A stretch of DNA of 64,000 nt. Origin: Lepidonotus clava (taxonomy: Eukaryota > Annelida > Polychaeta > Phyllodocida > Polynoidae). The position numbers were made by a program, and so were the translations under genes. This document shows, one piece after another, positions 12,901 through 23,380 of the stretch. The stretch lies in assembly GCA_936440205.1 (NCBI GenBank), contig OW387134.1:63081427-63145426 (forward strand), given 5' to 3'. Every line of letters begins with the position of its first letter. Positions within the stretch are counted from its first letter, which is position 1. The notes beneath the pieces are model-generated. The model did no database searches, was not told where the DNA came from, and saw only the letters and a program-made list of their open reading frames with translations.

Positions 12901-15900
12901 ATTAGTTTGCCTTTGTTGCAAAACGGTTACATGGTTATTCAAGGAGTTTGGCATTTCTAGGCTATGAGCGGCGGTTGGGAATCGGCACCTAATTGAAACA
13001 GGGGGCTGTCACACCATGGAACAATTTCTTTTTTGAGAAATATGTAACAATCTTGATGCTAGATTGAAAGTAATTTTATTAACCAATTCATTCAGGTATG
13101 CATTGAACCTACTGATTATTACGACCTCTCCCTGAAAAAGGTGTCGGTATTTTTAATTGTGTGCCTTCCCCCTTATTAATTTTAGACACGAAACCGATAC
13201 CCCTCCTCAACTAACCAATGAATCTAATAAACCATAACATAAAAGACAGTTAAAATGTAGAAAATATTGCCAGTAACCATGAAGAATTCCATCCCCGCCG
13301 GAATATTCGGGCTATGAGTAAGGCCCTCGGGGGTAACGAGGGGCATACGGCGGGAGAATACGACCCGCACGCCCCCTGACGGCCTTCATCGTCACCAGCA
13401 GGTGGCTCTGTTTGAGTCCCGCCGGCAGGCTTTATCCTATACTTAACTCATTGAGGGGCCAACTTCAGTTTCAAAGTTTCTTTAAGCTCATCTTCATAAA
13501 TGCTTGAGATAACAGAAACACCTTATCAATTAGTTGCGTTCCTACGTTGCTGCTGGCGACCCTAGGCAGCTTTGTAATACAACGCAGCATTTTATTCATA
13601 ACTGTCCTCTACTATAGCTCTCCTCTCACATTAGATATAGCTTTTCGAAAAAGTTATGTTCGTGGTCAATGACAAAACACTTTTAGGGGTTAGAATACAT
13701 ACAGTGTACTTGTCCATTCGGGAGGAAACGGCAATTGTTATTGGGATCAAAACATCTTTGTTTCATGTGAATAGTCATATATGGGGAAGTCCCTTGGATA
13801 ACTGTCCTAGGTGATGACTTCTAAAGTGTATGGTAGTGTGGTAGTTGTCACACCTCCCCAGTTTACCTTAAGACGTTTATGAAGACAATGATATAAGTGA
13901 TGACGTATTCCTTCTATTAGTTAATTCATAAATGTATGTAATTTAGGTTCTTTTGACTGATGGCATGTTTCTCGTGCTAAATAGTGCAGGGTTTAGAGGT
14001 GTAGATTCAATCTCTTCTCACTTATGCTTTCGCCTTCCACATGTTTCCTCTCTAGTGTAGTGTTTCCCATTCTACATAAAAAATACTCAAGTACACTTGG
14101 GTCTCTTTGAAGTATGGGAGGGGCAGCCTGGTGCCAGATTGTAAGCAACGTAGGCGCAAGAAAGGGCTGAGATAGGTGGGGTTAGGTTTCTTGTCCCTTA
14201 AAAATAATACGTTTTAATCTGTGGAGGAATCTTCCTTCCTTGGAAATTATTTGGTTCTATTTGTAAAGACGAACGTAATCAAACGTAATCTTAGAGACTG
14301 TTATTATAATCTGAAATGAACCTGAAAGTAATTTATCAAAAGAAAGACTACCAAAGAAACCCTGTTTATAGTACGTGCTTTATTATGCCTATGCATTCAT
14401 GCAGTATCCAGGTTCTGCCAATAACCATCTCCTCTCCTTAGTTAAAAACGTTCTCATTACGAGGGCACCCGGGGAGGGCACTTAACATGGTTCCTATACA
14501 ATATTTGTCGGGCGGCAGAGATCACTCCAATTTACACGTGTCCATGTAATTGTATACACAAACCCACAACCCCCCATTGATCCTGGCTTAGGGCGGGGAC
14601 ATACCCATCCCACAGGGCGGCGTGGACCCTACGACCCTGGAGGGGGGGGGGGGGGCGCCCACTGCAAAACTAGAGCCCCCCAATTTTGCGATATGACAGC
14701 TCTGTTTGATATTGGCATGTGACCTTACAGCCCCCTGTTTTCTTAGATGGCAAGGGACAGTCCCTTGCTTTAACTAAGCTACTGTGTTTTCTCCAAAACG
14801 AATATAATGAACATTGTTCTTAGATTATTATGAACGATACAGCCTAAGGCTTGTTCATGATACTTTCTTCTGATAACAAAAGCTAACCGCAATAGCACCC
14901 ACAGGACAGTAAGCCTCGACAACCCCCGCTTTTAGAGGTGTATGGTCAGTGATAGCCCTCTGTTTTTCTGCCTTGGCCATGATTACAACCACAGCTCCCT
15001 GTCTCAGTTTTGCTTTGGGTACTTAAACCCAAGTCGAGTACCCCCCTCTCCTCGGACCCGCGCCCCTCGGGTGGGACAACTGAAGGAGCTGCTCATCTCC
15101 GACCCATGGCTTCACGTGGCGAGCAGGTGGCTTCGGGCGAGCTGCTCTGAAGCACCCGCTGGCGCCGCCCCTCTCAGAAATACCCACAAGAGGGCTCTGA
15201 GCGGGGAGTGCCCTATTGGGGCATTTGGGACCAATATTTAGACGCTGTAGGAGGCGCCACATGAACTCATTTCTTTCATACTTTGTAATAGGTACTATTT
15301 CTAAGTCCTCCTAATCATAGAATCAAATTGATTTCAAATCAGTGAATAACTAAAGGCCATATTCCACTTTTCGGTAGGTAGCATTTGCAGTACCTTTTTT
15401 TAGCCACCACAAGTAGCTTATGTTTCAGATACCAACATGTTGGTATACCCTAACACAAGCGATCCATAGAAAACCTCAATGAATTCATTTGTAGTAGGAC
15501 CTACTGCCAGCAAGTTTTTCCTATATTCTACCTTGCGCTACCCTACTACACACAAGTTTGCGTCAGTTTGCTTGTGTCATTTTATGGTCCCGCATGCAAA
15601 TAGCACATACTGGAACATAGCCTTTATTATACAGAGCATGTATGTATGAGGGTGTAGGATATATAGAGACTACTCATCGATGGATATCGGCTCATGTGCC
15701 GATGCACAGTAAAGTGATCCTTTAGAAAATCGCAAAATGAAATAGATAAGTCGGAAGAGCGTATGATTTATCAAATAAGATCACCGAGAGATAACCCACA
15801 TCACTCCTTGTCAAAGCCTAACATGTCGATTAGACACACCTCACCCCTATAAACCTCTACGTGCATGTTATACAGGATTCTCTACGTACCGAATAAGTAC

Positions 15901-17986
15901 TATACCCATATTAGAGATAACAGGGAGTTTCTGAAACCCCTAACACAGAATCAAACGTGAACGTAACCTATTCTCTTTATGTCAGATTTTATCATTGAAT
16001 TTCACAAATATTTTGTTATACATACACATGTACTATCATACCTGTACCATGCATGGTCATCTGAATATGTTTACCAAATTTTGCGTTTACAGCTTTAGAT
16101 ATGATTGGCATAATTATAGATGCATTGAAGTGCTTCGTAAACTCCTTATTCCCTAGGATAAGCCTGTATTCCATCAGGCGATTATGACTGCCACTACTTT
16201 GGCAATTTATGACGACTTACTTGTGATATCACAAAACACAATATATCTAACATCTCATAGTACGTGTACGAGTACGAGCAGGTGTCGAGCAGGTCCGGCC
16301 GTGCAGCTCAGCTCACCCCCCCCCCCCCCAGCAGCTCCCCCCCCCCCAGCAGCTCCCCCCCCCCCAACCCCAGCAGCTCACCGTCCCCCCCCCCCATTGC
16401 CCCCGGCCTTTGTCACCCCCCCCCCCCCGCCCCTCTCAGCCCTCACCACCCGATCCGCTTTTCTCAGCTTTGTCATTTGAAATCAATTACAGCTCTAAAT
16501 GGCGCGTCCGTGGGTGATGATGAAGATGTGAAAGGCCGCGCTGACCCCTGCAAATGAAAGGGCAGAGAAGTGGGAGCGGGGCGCTGAGAAAAAGACGGGA
16601 GAGAGCCCCAGACTAATGTGATCCTAAAGATGATTGAATCCTGACACCGACGGACAGGGTTTTATTTACAGAGCGTGGCTAAAACTTCTCTAATAAGCTT
16701 TGAGTTTTCATAGACGTGGTGATGAAATCAAAAGTACTGCCATGAAAACTTTCAAACGTCTCGATCAGTGCATGTCTTTAATTTACCTAATTCGAACTTA
16801 TTTTCCAGAATGATGGGGGTGTAGATGGGGGGGTCCCATGTCGCCCTGTCGAATTTAAGAAAGGATCATGTCGCCCTGTCGAATTTAAGAAAGGATCATG
16901 TCGCCCTGTCAAATTTAAGAAATGATCATGTCGCCATGTCGAATTTAAGAAATGACCATGTCGCATGTCACTAAGCCCAAAAAAGGCCGTGTCGCCGTGT
17001 CGATTTTAGGGGTCTACCCCCATAATGATGGCGCTCACACATTAAGTTCATCTGCTTTTTGGATAACCTTTACTTCATGAAGTGTTTTCATAAGGCTAAC
17101 GTGTTTGGTATGTAATGAGGTCAGCGTTTTCAAACTTATTACAAATAAGAATATAATGAAATATATATACACCCACGTGATACATCTATACATGAAATGG
17201 AAGTCGACTTTTAAACATCAAAATTATTCATTAAACCTCATTAATCAAGTTTATGATAATAGATACATGTATTCAAATGTCTTGCAGCCCATCCTCACAT
17301 ATATATGCTTCATATCCCTTATTAGACGAACCTTGCTTTCGGTTGATCCAAGATCATTCAAAAGCAATGTGCCCACGTAACAAGAACCTTTCATCATTTA
17401 CATTGTTTTGTTATTAATTCGGAGAAATGGAATTCTCTTTAAACAAAGACCTACAGCTCGTAGTTTATGTTATGGGCACGCGTTGTGGGAGCGTCACACT
17501 TACATGCCAACTACGTAATCGCACGATTCATTATCTGTTTCCCCCGTTTACACACGTTGAGCTCTGTCTTCACACGGACGGACACGTGCGGCGGTATATT
17601 CCACATGCAATGTCATAAAAGGGTCCCTGTTCGGCCAATGAACAGTATCAGAAATAGACATTGGTTTTGGGCGGATGGAAGCCACGAATTATCTTTATGG
17701 CAACAATAAAAATTCCAGCAAAAATATTTACAAAAATGTGGTTGATGCCCGAAGTGTATGTTGGTTGTGAAAATTATAGCCCATCCGTCTAAAACTTTTA
17801 TTTTTTTAAATAATGTTTTCATTTGCTGTTTTCAGAAAAAATGGAAATCCTTGTGGCTGAACCCGCCTGAGCGGTATTGTGCTACTGTGTTGCATGATAT
17901 CCATGTTTTATTTATTTGTCTATGAATACTTTATGTGGCGCTCGAATGATATCTTTCTCACTTTTATTTTCAGTTTCTGCACATAA
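773..17986 (+). CDS. Secreted SVWC-ShKT protein, five-exon model
   Basis: Joined exons 773-944, 1542-1665, 4892-5031, 6064-6181 and 17974-17986 give 567 nt, or 188 residues plus stop. The start is the first ATG after an in-frame TGA at 719-721, in a good context (aaaATGG). Residues 9-30 are a hydrophobic signal peptide (key stretch CVLLTFVGLWIATIAL). Eight cysteines at 61, 81, 86, 100, 114, 127, 128 and 133, with the adjacent CC pair, match the single-domain von Willebrand factor C (SVWC) pattern. Six cysteines at 147, 156, 166, 180, 184 and 187, with CxD near the start, a central W and the CxxxCxxC ending, match ShKT. N-glycosylation sequons lie at N45, N93, N137 and N174. Intron phases are 1, 2, 1, 2 and all junctions agree. 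Known family context: SVWC proteins are small, secreted and often immune- or stress-linked in arthropods; ShKT modules occur in channel-blocking toxins and as accessory modules of many secreted proteins. An extracellular role is inferred; target and function are unknown. Exon GC content is far above the surrounding introns. Confidence 0.75.
1542..1665 (+). CDS. Exon 2: first half of SVWC domain
   Basis: Flanked by ctgcag acceptor and GTAAGT donor, both strong. It encodes SPCVDDAG through GNYTLSYG and holds the first three SVWC cysteines and the conserved W (residue 75). Third positions are strongly G/C while the flanking introns are AT-rich, which supports coding. Enters in phase 1 and leaves in phase 2. 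Confidence 0.85.
2131..2303. mobile_element. Short GGCGGAT-family element, copy 1
   Basis: Begins CAGGGATGCATCCAGATATT and ends TTGAACCGCCACT. Inside are a GGGCCCAAAATGG block and G and C homopolymers. The same ordered parts recur in about ten places in this window. No open frame; taken as a non-autonomous DNA transposon in intron 2. Confidence 0.55.
3269..3320. repeat. (TA)n microsatellite
   Basis: Nearly pure TA dinucleotides with one CA interruption, inside intron 2 of the SVWC-ShKT gene. Confidence 0.95.
3863..4018. repeat. Poly-C / poly-A / poly-G compound tract
   Basis: A run of about 19 C is followed by about 28 A, a GAAA-rich segment, a run of about 16 G and then another C-rich run. 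The order makes the ends self-complementary (C-rich against G-rich). A fragment of the GGCGGAT short-transposon family begins 40 bp downstream (CAGTGGCGGATTTG at 4057), so this tract may be the expanded interior of such an element. Its Pro/Lys/Gly-rich open frames are not genes. Confidence 0.8.
4892..5031 (+). CDS. Exon 3: second half of SVWC domain and Thr/Pro linker
   Basis: The acceptor follows a pyrimidine tract (ctttccctctgttcctactag) and the donor is GTACAG. It encodes CRPIGAVENRN, then the YCCPVIDC end that is the hallmark of VWC-type modules (CC then C five residues on), then a linker NVTATPTPP. It supplies SVWC cysteines 4 to 8. Enters in phase 2 and leaves in phase 1, matching both neighbours. 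Confidence 0.87.
6064..6181 (+). CDS. Exon 4: most of a ShKT domain
   Basis: Acceptor gatccgcag, donor GTCAGA. In phase 1 it reads CMDISPSSACDIWADELGG, then CAVTSPHYNITSVYC, then RLTC. This gives five of the six ShKT cysteines with family spacing and the typical SxxCxxWA core. The sixth cysteine, expected three residues after the last one here, must lie in a later exon. It leaves in phase 2. Because the required phase falls exactly on this cysteine-rich frame, chance is unlikely. Confidence 0.85.
6226..6377. repeat. Degenerate GGATTTCC tandem array
   Basis: About a dozen imperfect copies of an 11-13-bp GGATTTCC-type unit (GGATTTCCATGG, GGATTTCCCCC and variants) start 45 bp after exon 4. A weaker continuation lies at 6480-6520 (GGGTTTCCA, GATTTCCCTC). 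Confidence 0.8.
7985..8215. repeat. CATGTCG-rich dispersed repeat, degenerate copy
   Basis: Starts GATGGGGGGTCCCCATGTCGC and repeats TCATGTC, CATGTCGAATTTAAG and GTGTCACTAAGCCCC. The same opening and internal blocks occur as a regular 30-bp array at 16837-16990, so the two are related copies. Intronic. Confidence 0.65.
8426..8458. repeat. Perfect 16-bp inverted repeat
   Basis: Arms CAGAGAGAGTAAAGTT (8426-8441) and its exact complement (8443-8458), with a one-base spacer. A related core, AGAGAGTAAAGTTAAAAC, occurs at 55753-55770. Could be the centre of a fold-back element. Confidence 0.85.
9795..9953. mobile_element. Short GGCGGAT-family element, copy 2
   Basis: Begins CAATGGTGGATCCAAGATTT and then a G homopolymer; ends with a C-rich run and CTGCATCCACCCATGG, an imperfect inverted repeat of the start. 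AT-rich centre with no open frame. Confidence 0.6.
10471..10660. mobile_element. Short GGCGGAT-family element, copy 3
   Basis: Begins CAGGGGCGGATCGACATCTT with G-rich sequence following; ends TCCTGGACCGCCCTC. More diverged than the other copies, and the right boundary is uncertain. Confidence 0.4.
10940..10985. repeat. Direct repeat partner of 11355-11415
   Basis: Shares CCTTTTTGTGCCT, TTTTCCTATGT and nearby GGAG and ATCG blocks with 11355-11415. The pair is part of a diverged dispersed repeat inside intron 4. It lowers confidence in any exon called at 11.4-11.6 kb. Confidence 0.5.
11133..11290 (+). repeat. ATTGGCTG dispersed repeat, copy A
   Basis: Contains GCCATGTT, ATTGGCTG, AGGTCTCGCTTG, CCACCCACAGGTA, CGAATGCGGTATAG. 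The same blocks in the same order occur on the minus strand at 25164-25340. Similarity holds across frame-breaking gaps, so it is a DNA repeat and not a coding exon. Confidence 0.65.
14575..14700. repeat. G-homopolymer segment, possible short-transposon relic
   Basis: GACCCTGGA followed by about 14 G, then GCGCCCACTGC and AGAGCCCCCCAATTTTGCG. Resembles the interior of the GGCGGAT family but lacks convincing ends. Confidence 0.25.
16310..16440. repeat. C-homopolymer / CAGCAGCT imperfect array
   Basis: C runs of 8-13 bases alternate with AGCAGCT or similar. It produces proline-rich open frames in two readings, which I discount. Confidence 0.85.
16837..16990. repeat. 30-bp CATGTCGCC tandem array
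   Basis: About five copies, unit CATGTCGCCCTGTCGAATTT followed by AAGAAAGGAT. The first three are nearly identical and later ones drift. Preceded by GATGGGGGGGTCCCATG, as at 7985. Lies in intron 4, about 1 kb before the proposed last exon. Confidence 0.9.
17974..17986 (+). CDS. Exon 5: last ShKT cysteine and stop
   Basis: The acceptor is excellent (atctttctcacttttattttcag). In the phase 2 imposed by exon 4 the exon reads Ser-Phe-Cys-Thr-stop, which completes CxxxCxxC exactly and ends the protein one residue later, as in many ShKT proteins. It is very short and follows an 11.8-kb intron, so a chance match is possible: several dozen acceptor-like sites lie in that intron. A weaker rival at about 11511 would give RPCC and a longer tail. 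No clear AATAAA lies within 1 kb downstream. Confidence 0.5.
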
Positions 17987-18552
17987 GTCACTGGGATTGT
18001 GCGGACGGCGGCTCATCAACAAAACTCGTACAAGATGCTGTACCGCATGGGCATATAATCAGGATCCGCTTGTTCCATGGACATTCATGAGCTTGTTGCA
18101 TAATGGTCAAGCCGTCACGTTTTTGCTCAATAGTCTGAACAAGGAAGCGAAAAGCGAACGCCGGGTTAAATGATGAACCAACAATCAATAATAATGAGGA
18201 GAAGTTCATGGTTTATCAGTAACCAGTGGCAAAAAAAAGTTGCCGGGTGGTGTACTGAAAAACAATGTTTGGCATCCAGTGGCCCAGGAAAAGATGTCTG
18301 CTCCTAGTTACTTCAATACAATATGATGCAGACTCCTAGAATATAATTGACTTGTGATTGTAGCCATATCATAATAATGTGAAAGCTACATGCAGTGAAT
18401 GGGCGGTGCCCAGTAGGAGAAGGTGGCCGCTGCAGTATTATAACACATGTACGGTGTAATCTTCGGAATGCAACTTTTAATGATATCCAGATGACAAATA
18501 GAACCTATTACTGCTATTATATTGATATATGAGGTAATGATTGGAATCTAAT

Positions 18553-19110
18553 TTAAACAGTATGTAATGATTCATTTTCACTTAAACCAGCACTTAACGT
18601 AGGTACTAGTCTACTGATACCGACCTCCTTCAGAAATTCTGAGCCACACCACCTACTTCCTATCTGCCCATGCATCATATAATATATTGCCCACCAGTTC
18701 TTAATACCCCACATTGCATATCGCATATAAATGCCCCTGTAATTCATATAAGACTTTCTTAGCCAGCATTCTGAGGGTAGCAAAGGGACGACACTATATA
18801 ACTTTTTGATCCGGATCAGTTTCTTCCTGAGCAATCGAACTATATCATATCGCTTTTTTTTCGAGGGTGGTGATAGGGAGATTATCTGGGACGCTATCGG
18901 CATTGATCTAGCTCCGTATCCCTGACGAACTGATAGCAGAACTAGAGTGAGTGTGATCTCCCAGGTCGGAATATCCTGGTCATTAATTGTATAAATGATA
19001 TGTAGCACCGTTTCAATGACCCAAAATCCGGGTCTCAGATTCCAGCGTGAGATATATGATTTGCTGGTTTTGGCAAACGTTAACGTACAACGTCTCTTTT
19101 CTCTGCCCAT
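18553..19110 (-). CDS. Unrecognised 185-codon open frame, probably not a gene
   Basis: Uninterrupted minus-strand frame from an ATG at 19110 to a stop at 18553. The product starts MGREKRRCTLTFAK, is basic and aromatic, and has a Lys/Arg-rich middle (RLLRKKLIRIKK) and a Trp-rich end (GIKNWWAIYYMMHG). No domain is recognised. In 64 kb of six-frame sequence a frame this long is expected about once by chance, though AT-rich DNA makes it a little less likely. No splice sites or neighbours support it. Confidence 0.12.
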   Translation of the reverse strand: MGREKRRCTLTFAKTSKSYISRWNLRPGFWVIETVLHIIYTINDQDIPTWEITLTLVLLSVRQGYGARSMPIASQIISLSPPSKKKRYDIVRLLRKKLIRIKKLYSVVPLLPSECWLRKSYMNYRGIYMRYAMWGIKNWWAIYYMMHGQIGSRWCGSEFLKEVGISRLVPTLSAGLSENESLHTV

Positions 19111-19625
19111 TTAATTTGTTCAAACAAATTCAAATTAAGGTTGGTTTTATTTGTTTAATTTTTAGAATTGTTTAGAAACTGTTTATTAAGGGTAAATTAA
19201 ACATATTCTAAGGGGAACTGTTGATAGATCAACCAAATATTACCATCTGGCGAGAGGCTAACCCATTGCAAGGTCTTGTGTATTCATGCGACCTCAAAAC
19301 AAAACATTTAATAACGTAATTATTATGATATACGCATTATTATTTCATAATAAATCTGCATGCATTTACCTTGCCAACTGATACACAAATGATAAAAATT
19401 ACCCTATGCATTTAGAATACTGTTGAATAAATGGAATGAAGAATTGTGAATCACCAGCAGACTAGTTGATGGACATCAGAAAAGATTATACAACGGTGTA
19501 CGTGTGGCATTATCTCTCTCACATTATTGGCACACACAGGATAATCTGCTAGGTAGGTGACTGACTGATGTGCTATCTAATGTGATGGAGTTATTCATCG
19601 AGGGCCTCGCAGGGTGTACCATGGT

Positions 19626-20190
19626 GTGCCGATTTGTACTGATCAACCATGTTAAGACTGACCAGTTTCTGTGTTGTGCTGATTTGTACCAACCATATTA
19701 AGACTGGCCAGTTTCTGTGTTGTGCCAATTTGTACCGACCATATTTAGACTGGCCAGTTTGTGTATTGTGCCGATTTGTACCAACCATATAAAGACTGGC
19801 TAGTTTCTATGTTGTGCCGATTTGTACCGACCATATTAAGACTGGCCAGTTTCTGTGTTGTGCCAATTTGTACCGACCATATTTAGACTGGCCAGTTTGT
19901 GTATTGTGCCGATTTGTACCAACCATATAAAGACTGGCTAGTTTCTGTGTTGTGCCAATATGTACCGACCATATTAAGACTGGCCAGTTTCTGTGTTTTG
20001 CCAATTTGTTCTGATAGATCATATTAAGACTGGCCAGTTTCTGTGTTGTGCCAATTTGTATTGATCAACCATATAAAGACTGACTAATTTCTGTGTTATG
20101 CCGATTTGTACCAACCATATTAAGACTGGCCAGTTTCTGTGTAGACTAGTTCTGATTTGTACCGACCATATTAAGACTGGCCTGCCAATT
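19626..20190. repeat. 46-bp minisatellite, about 12 copies
   Basis: Unit begins GATTTGTACCAACCATATTA, continues AGACTGGCCAGTTTCTGTGT and ends TGTGCC. Copies differ by a few substitutions (GGCTAG for GGCCAG, TTTAGAC for TTAAGAC) and some pairs repeat the same variants, which suggests spread of two-unit blocks. The minus-strand open frames here simply follow the repeat. Confidence 0.95.
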
Positions 20191-20199
20191 TATATCTGA

Positions 20200-21830
20200 A
20201 ATATGGTTTAACATTTCAAATTTTTTAACCAATCACAAAAAAATCATATATTTTGTTATTTGAATGTAGGCCTATATATAAGCAATCAATTGAGGTTAGA
20301 GTTGGTGGCCATGCATATTCTTGTTTGATGTTCGTTTGATCTCATGTAGATCTCACCACCTAGAAATTAATTTGTATTTTTGTTAACATAAATATGCCTT
20401 TTAGTGACCTATCATATACAATCCACTACAGCCTAAAAAACTTCAGTATGAACTAAGCCTTATATTCTTACAATGCATGACAACTGTATATCGTGTGATC
20501 ACCAGGGATCACATTGTAGGGTAGGCATGCACGGCCACCATTACATAATGATTATGGACTATGTGAAGCTTGGCGACCAAGGTGAAGGACGCCACAGTTC
20601 GTCACGTAGACCGACACGCCTCTCTGTCCTGGCCTCTGATTGGTTGGTCGATAGCTGCTGTTTTATAACCTGCCCCGTTATTGGGTGGGTCAGGTCGAAC
20701 CACAGATTAACCATAGATACACTATCGGTGCATCTTAATTTCTTCTGAACTTTCTGTACTAAGGTATCAGCTTGTAATAGTTAGAGACATCGCTACTGTT
20801 AAAATACATGGATTCTGGAATGCATCTTTCTGTAATTTCATGTCAATGTCTTTGGTCTGATCTACAAAGTTTGACATAATTATTTAGGTAGAACATGGAT
20901 GACTTTATTTTATATTAATGGTTTATTACTGCATCCAGTTATCTGGTACCGACGGGTGATCCAAGGATCAGTAAATCAAAAAAGAAAAATCAATGCGTGA
21001 AAATGAACCCTGATTTGTCACTTTTTTTCTGGAAGTGAATAACTGATCCTTTATATTCCGTCCATGGTAGTGTTTTGCAGCAGGCTGCAAACACATTTAT
21101 AAAATAAAATATGTGTCAAATAAATCTCAATGTTTTCACTTTGTGGTCATTCCATAGAACTGGTCAAGTATGTGTCACTGTTTACATTTTGAGGACATCC
21201 TGATTTACATACACAAGAATGTTTACAAACTTACTATGTAGGCCAGGAATGAAGATAGGAAAAATAGTTTACAAACAAGATATGTGGCCCAGAATGTCCG
21301 TTTTGGCAGCTAGGCAGATCTGCAGCTAACGTTATCAGCCGACGTGCCCTACCTCTAGGTGCGGTGTCACGATAGGGTGACACAGAGGTAGACCTTCATG
21401 ACTCGATTAAGATTAAACTAGAACTCGGAATTTGTGTGTGTCAACGAACAAGATAATATGTGTTGCAAGAGTCCAGCCTGACATGTGAACCGGGCAACAG
21501 GATCATGAATTTTGATCCAATGATAAGTCACGTCATGACCATGGAAAAGTAGGTTTCTGCATCCAGATTAAAAATTAAAAATATATTTTTGAACAAATGC
21601 TTAAAAGTAATTAGATGCTATTCAAACATATCCTTCTTCGAACGTTGAGCAATTTGAAAAAAGACAATGATTTTGTCTGTTCTAAACTTGAGATATTCAA
21701 ATTCTCATTTTAACAAAAGAAATTCCTACATAATTACTTCCATGTGAGGATTCCAATCTATCTTCTTTTTTGTGGGGGTTGGGGCATAATTGACAAATTC
21801 CAGATTCATCTTCAAGATTAATGCATTTTT
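20200..21830. other. Gene-free AT-rich stretch
   Basis: Nothing supportable as a gene. At 20590-20710 a slightly GC-richer segment contains CTGATTGGTTGGTC, resembling the ATTGGCTG block of the dispersed repeat at 11.1 and 25.2 kb, but too little matches to call a copy. Confidence 0.5.
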
Positions 21831-21834
21831 GTAT

Positions 21835-21976
21835 ATGGCGGATCTAGGAGTTTAAATAGAGAGGGGGTGCAATTGAACTTGTTTTGTTAAAGACTATTCG
21901 GCTGAATTTTACAATGAAATGGCAGTTTGTATGAGAAAAGGGAAGGGCGGGCAAAAAAAATCAAAATTCGCCACTG
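21835..21976. mobile_element. Short GGCGGAT-family element, copy 4
   Basis: Begins ATGGCGGATCTAGGAG and ends CAAAATTCGCCACTG, an imperfect inverted pair, 142 bp in all. This copy lacks a long homopolymer, showing that G/C runs are not needed to recognise the family. Confidence 0.65.
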
Positions 21977-22498
21977 TAGGAGTATGGTAAGGCATATTCG
22001 TATGTACATAATGGGAGGCACCTTTTTCTGCGCTATTTGACCAAACACTTGCTTAACCCTTTCAGCCCATGCATCCCATAATGTCTAACCCTTTATTAAC
22101 TAGTAACACTGCATTTTGAGTGGCTGACAATCCTATAAATCTGTCAAAAAAACTAATTCAATAGTTTATTAATACTTTGTGATATGGAAAATTAATTCTT
22201 GCCTATTCAAATGGCTTAACCCGTGGAGACTGGTATGACCTCTTTGATGTATTTTGTCCAACCCTTGTCCAACCCACGGGATATAAACAATGTTGGAGCG
22301 GCTTACTAAAGATCTTTGATAGATAGAACACCTGGGTTTGAACATAATAGAAGGTCATCTATAGTGTATTTCAAGTTCAATATAACATAATTATTATGTC
22401 ATGTATCAATAATTGGTCTGAAGTTGATTTAACTCTGCAGTATAGTCCTACTTCTTGGACAGTGCGTCTGTGGAATGATGGACACATGAATGAAGGCA

Positions 22499-22548
22499 CC
22501 GAACAATTACTGAAAGTTAATAACGAACAATTACTGAAAGTTAATTAC
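22499..22548. repeat. 24-bp unit repeated twice
   Basis: CGAACAATTACTGAAAGTTA plus ATAA, then a second copy differing at the end. Confidence 0.85.
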
Positions 22549-22679
22549 GAAACCGGCTCCTTTTCTCAAGATATCTCTGACGTGCTGAACTTGATCTTGA
22601 GTAATGAAATATGTTTCTGGTGTGTACTTCGGGGCAGCAAGTTTATTGGGGGGGGGGGGGGGGTTGTACATTATTTTTC

Positions 22680-23017
22680 ATCCATTCCATATTACCATAC
22701 TATATATAGGACGATGGGAGAACGATACATTAAAAACACAATATTTGAGTCTCCGATCATTAGATGAACAATATCAAAAGACAAATATACAGGGTATTCT
22801 TCGATGCAGTACATGTGGAATATATCGTATTTCATCCATGCCATCTTACCATACCACCCACACAACCACCCACACATACACACAGTATATACATACATAT
22901 ACATATGTATAAATATATTGCAGAATCACTCAGTAATAACACAATATATTTGAGTATTCAATCATTAGATTAACAATACCAGGAGACAAAATAATACCAC
23001 AAATATACCGGTATTCT
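22680..23017. repeat. ~200-bp imperfect tandem duplication
   Basis: TATTTGAGT, CATTAGAT, AACAATA, AGACAAA and GGTATTCT occur in order at 22742-22802 and again at about 22945-23017. CATCCAT-CCAT-TTACCATAC also occurs at 22680 and 22836. A poly-G run (22650-22663) precedes it. Confidence 0.65.
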
Positions 23018-23380
23018 GGATGGCTTTTCTTCCTATTTGTGGGGCCGTGTGCATCTGATTGCATCACCTGGTCACCATCCCCTATAGCCCTATCTGTTGT
23101 GGGATTCTTGGAAGGACCATTGATAAGTATGTAGATGTGTGTATTTTTAGACTGGTCGCCATGCTGCCCATACCTGGTGCCTGGAGAAGTGTACCCATAT
23201 ATACATGGAATAGTAAAGGTAATACAAGGAATTATAATACAACAGGTGTCTTTCTTCAGAATTTCATTAATGGAAACTAAACTCTAATTCATTTTCGAAA
23301 GAGGGGAGGTTGGGTCAGCATAAAGGCTAAGTACTAAAACAGTGTACATTTGCGTGTTCGTGTTTCCCTCCCCTCTGTAG

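Noticed and set aside
14942-15262. Overlapping open frames in a GC-rich segment
   Set aside because: Open on both strands, no consistent splice pair, no recognised domain.
16184-16557. Proline/serine-rich open frames
   Set aside because: Product of C homopolymers and CAGCAGCT repeats.
19591-20022. Repeating TGQSKYGRYKLAQH-type protein on the minus strand
   Set aside because: Follows the 46-bp minisatellite; unit length is not a multiple of three, so the frame changes between copies.
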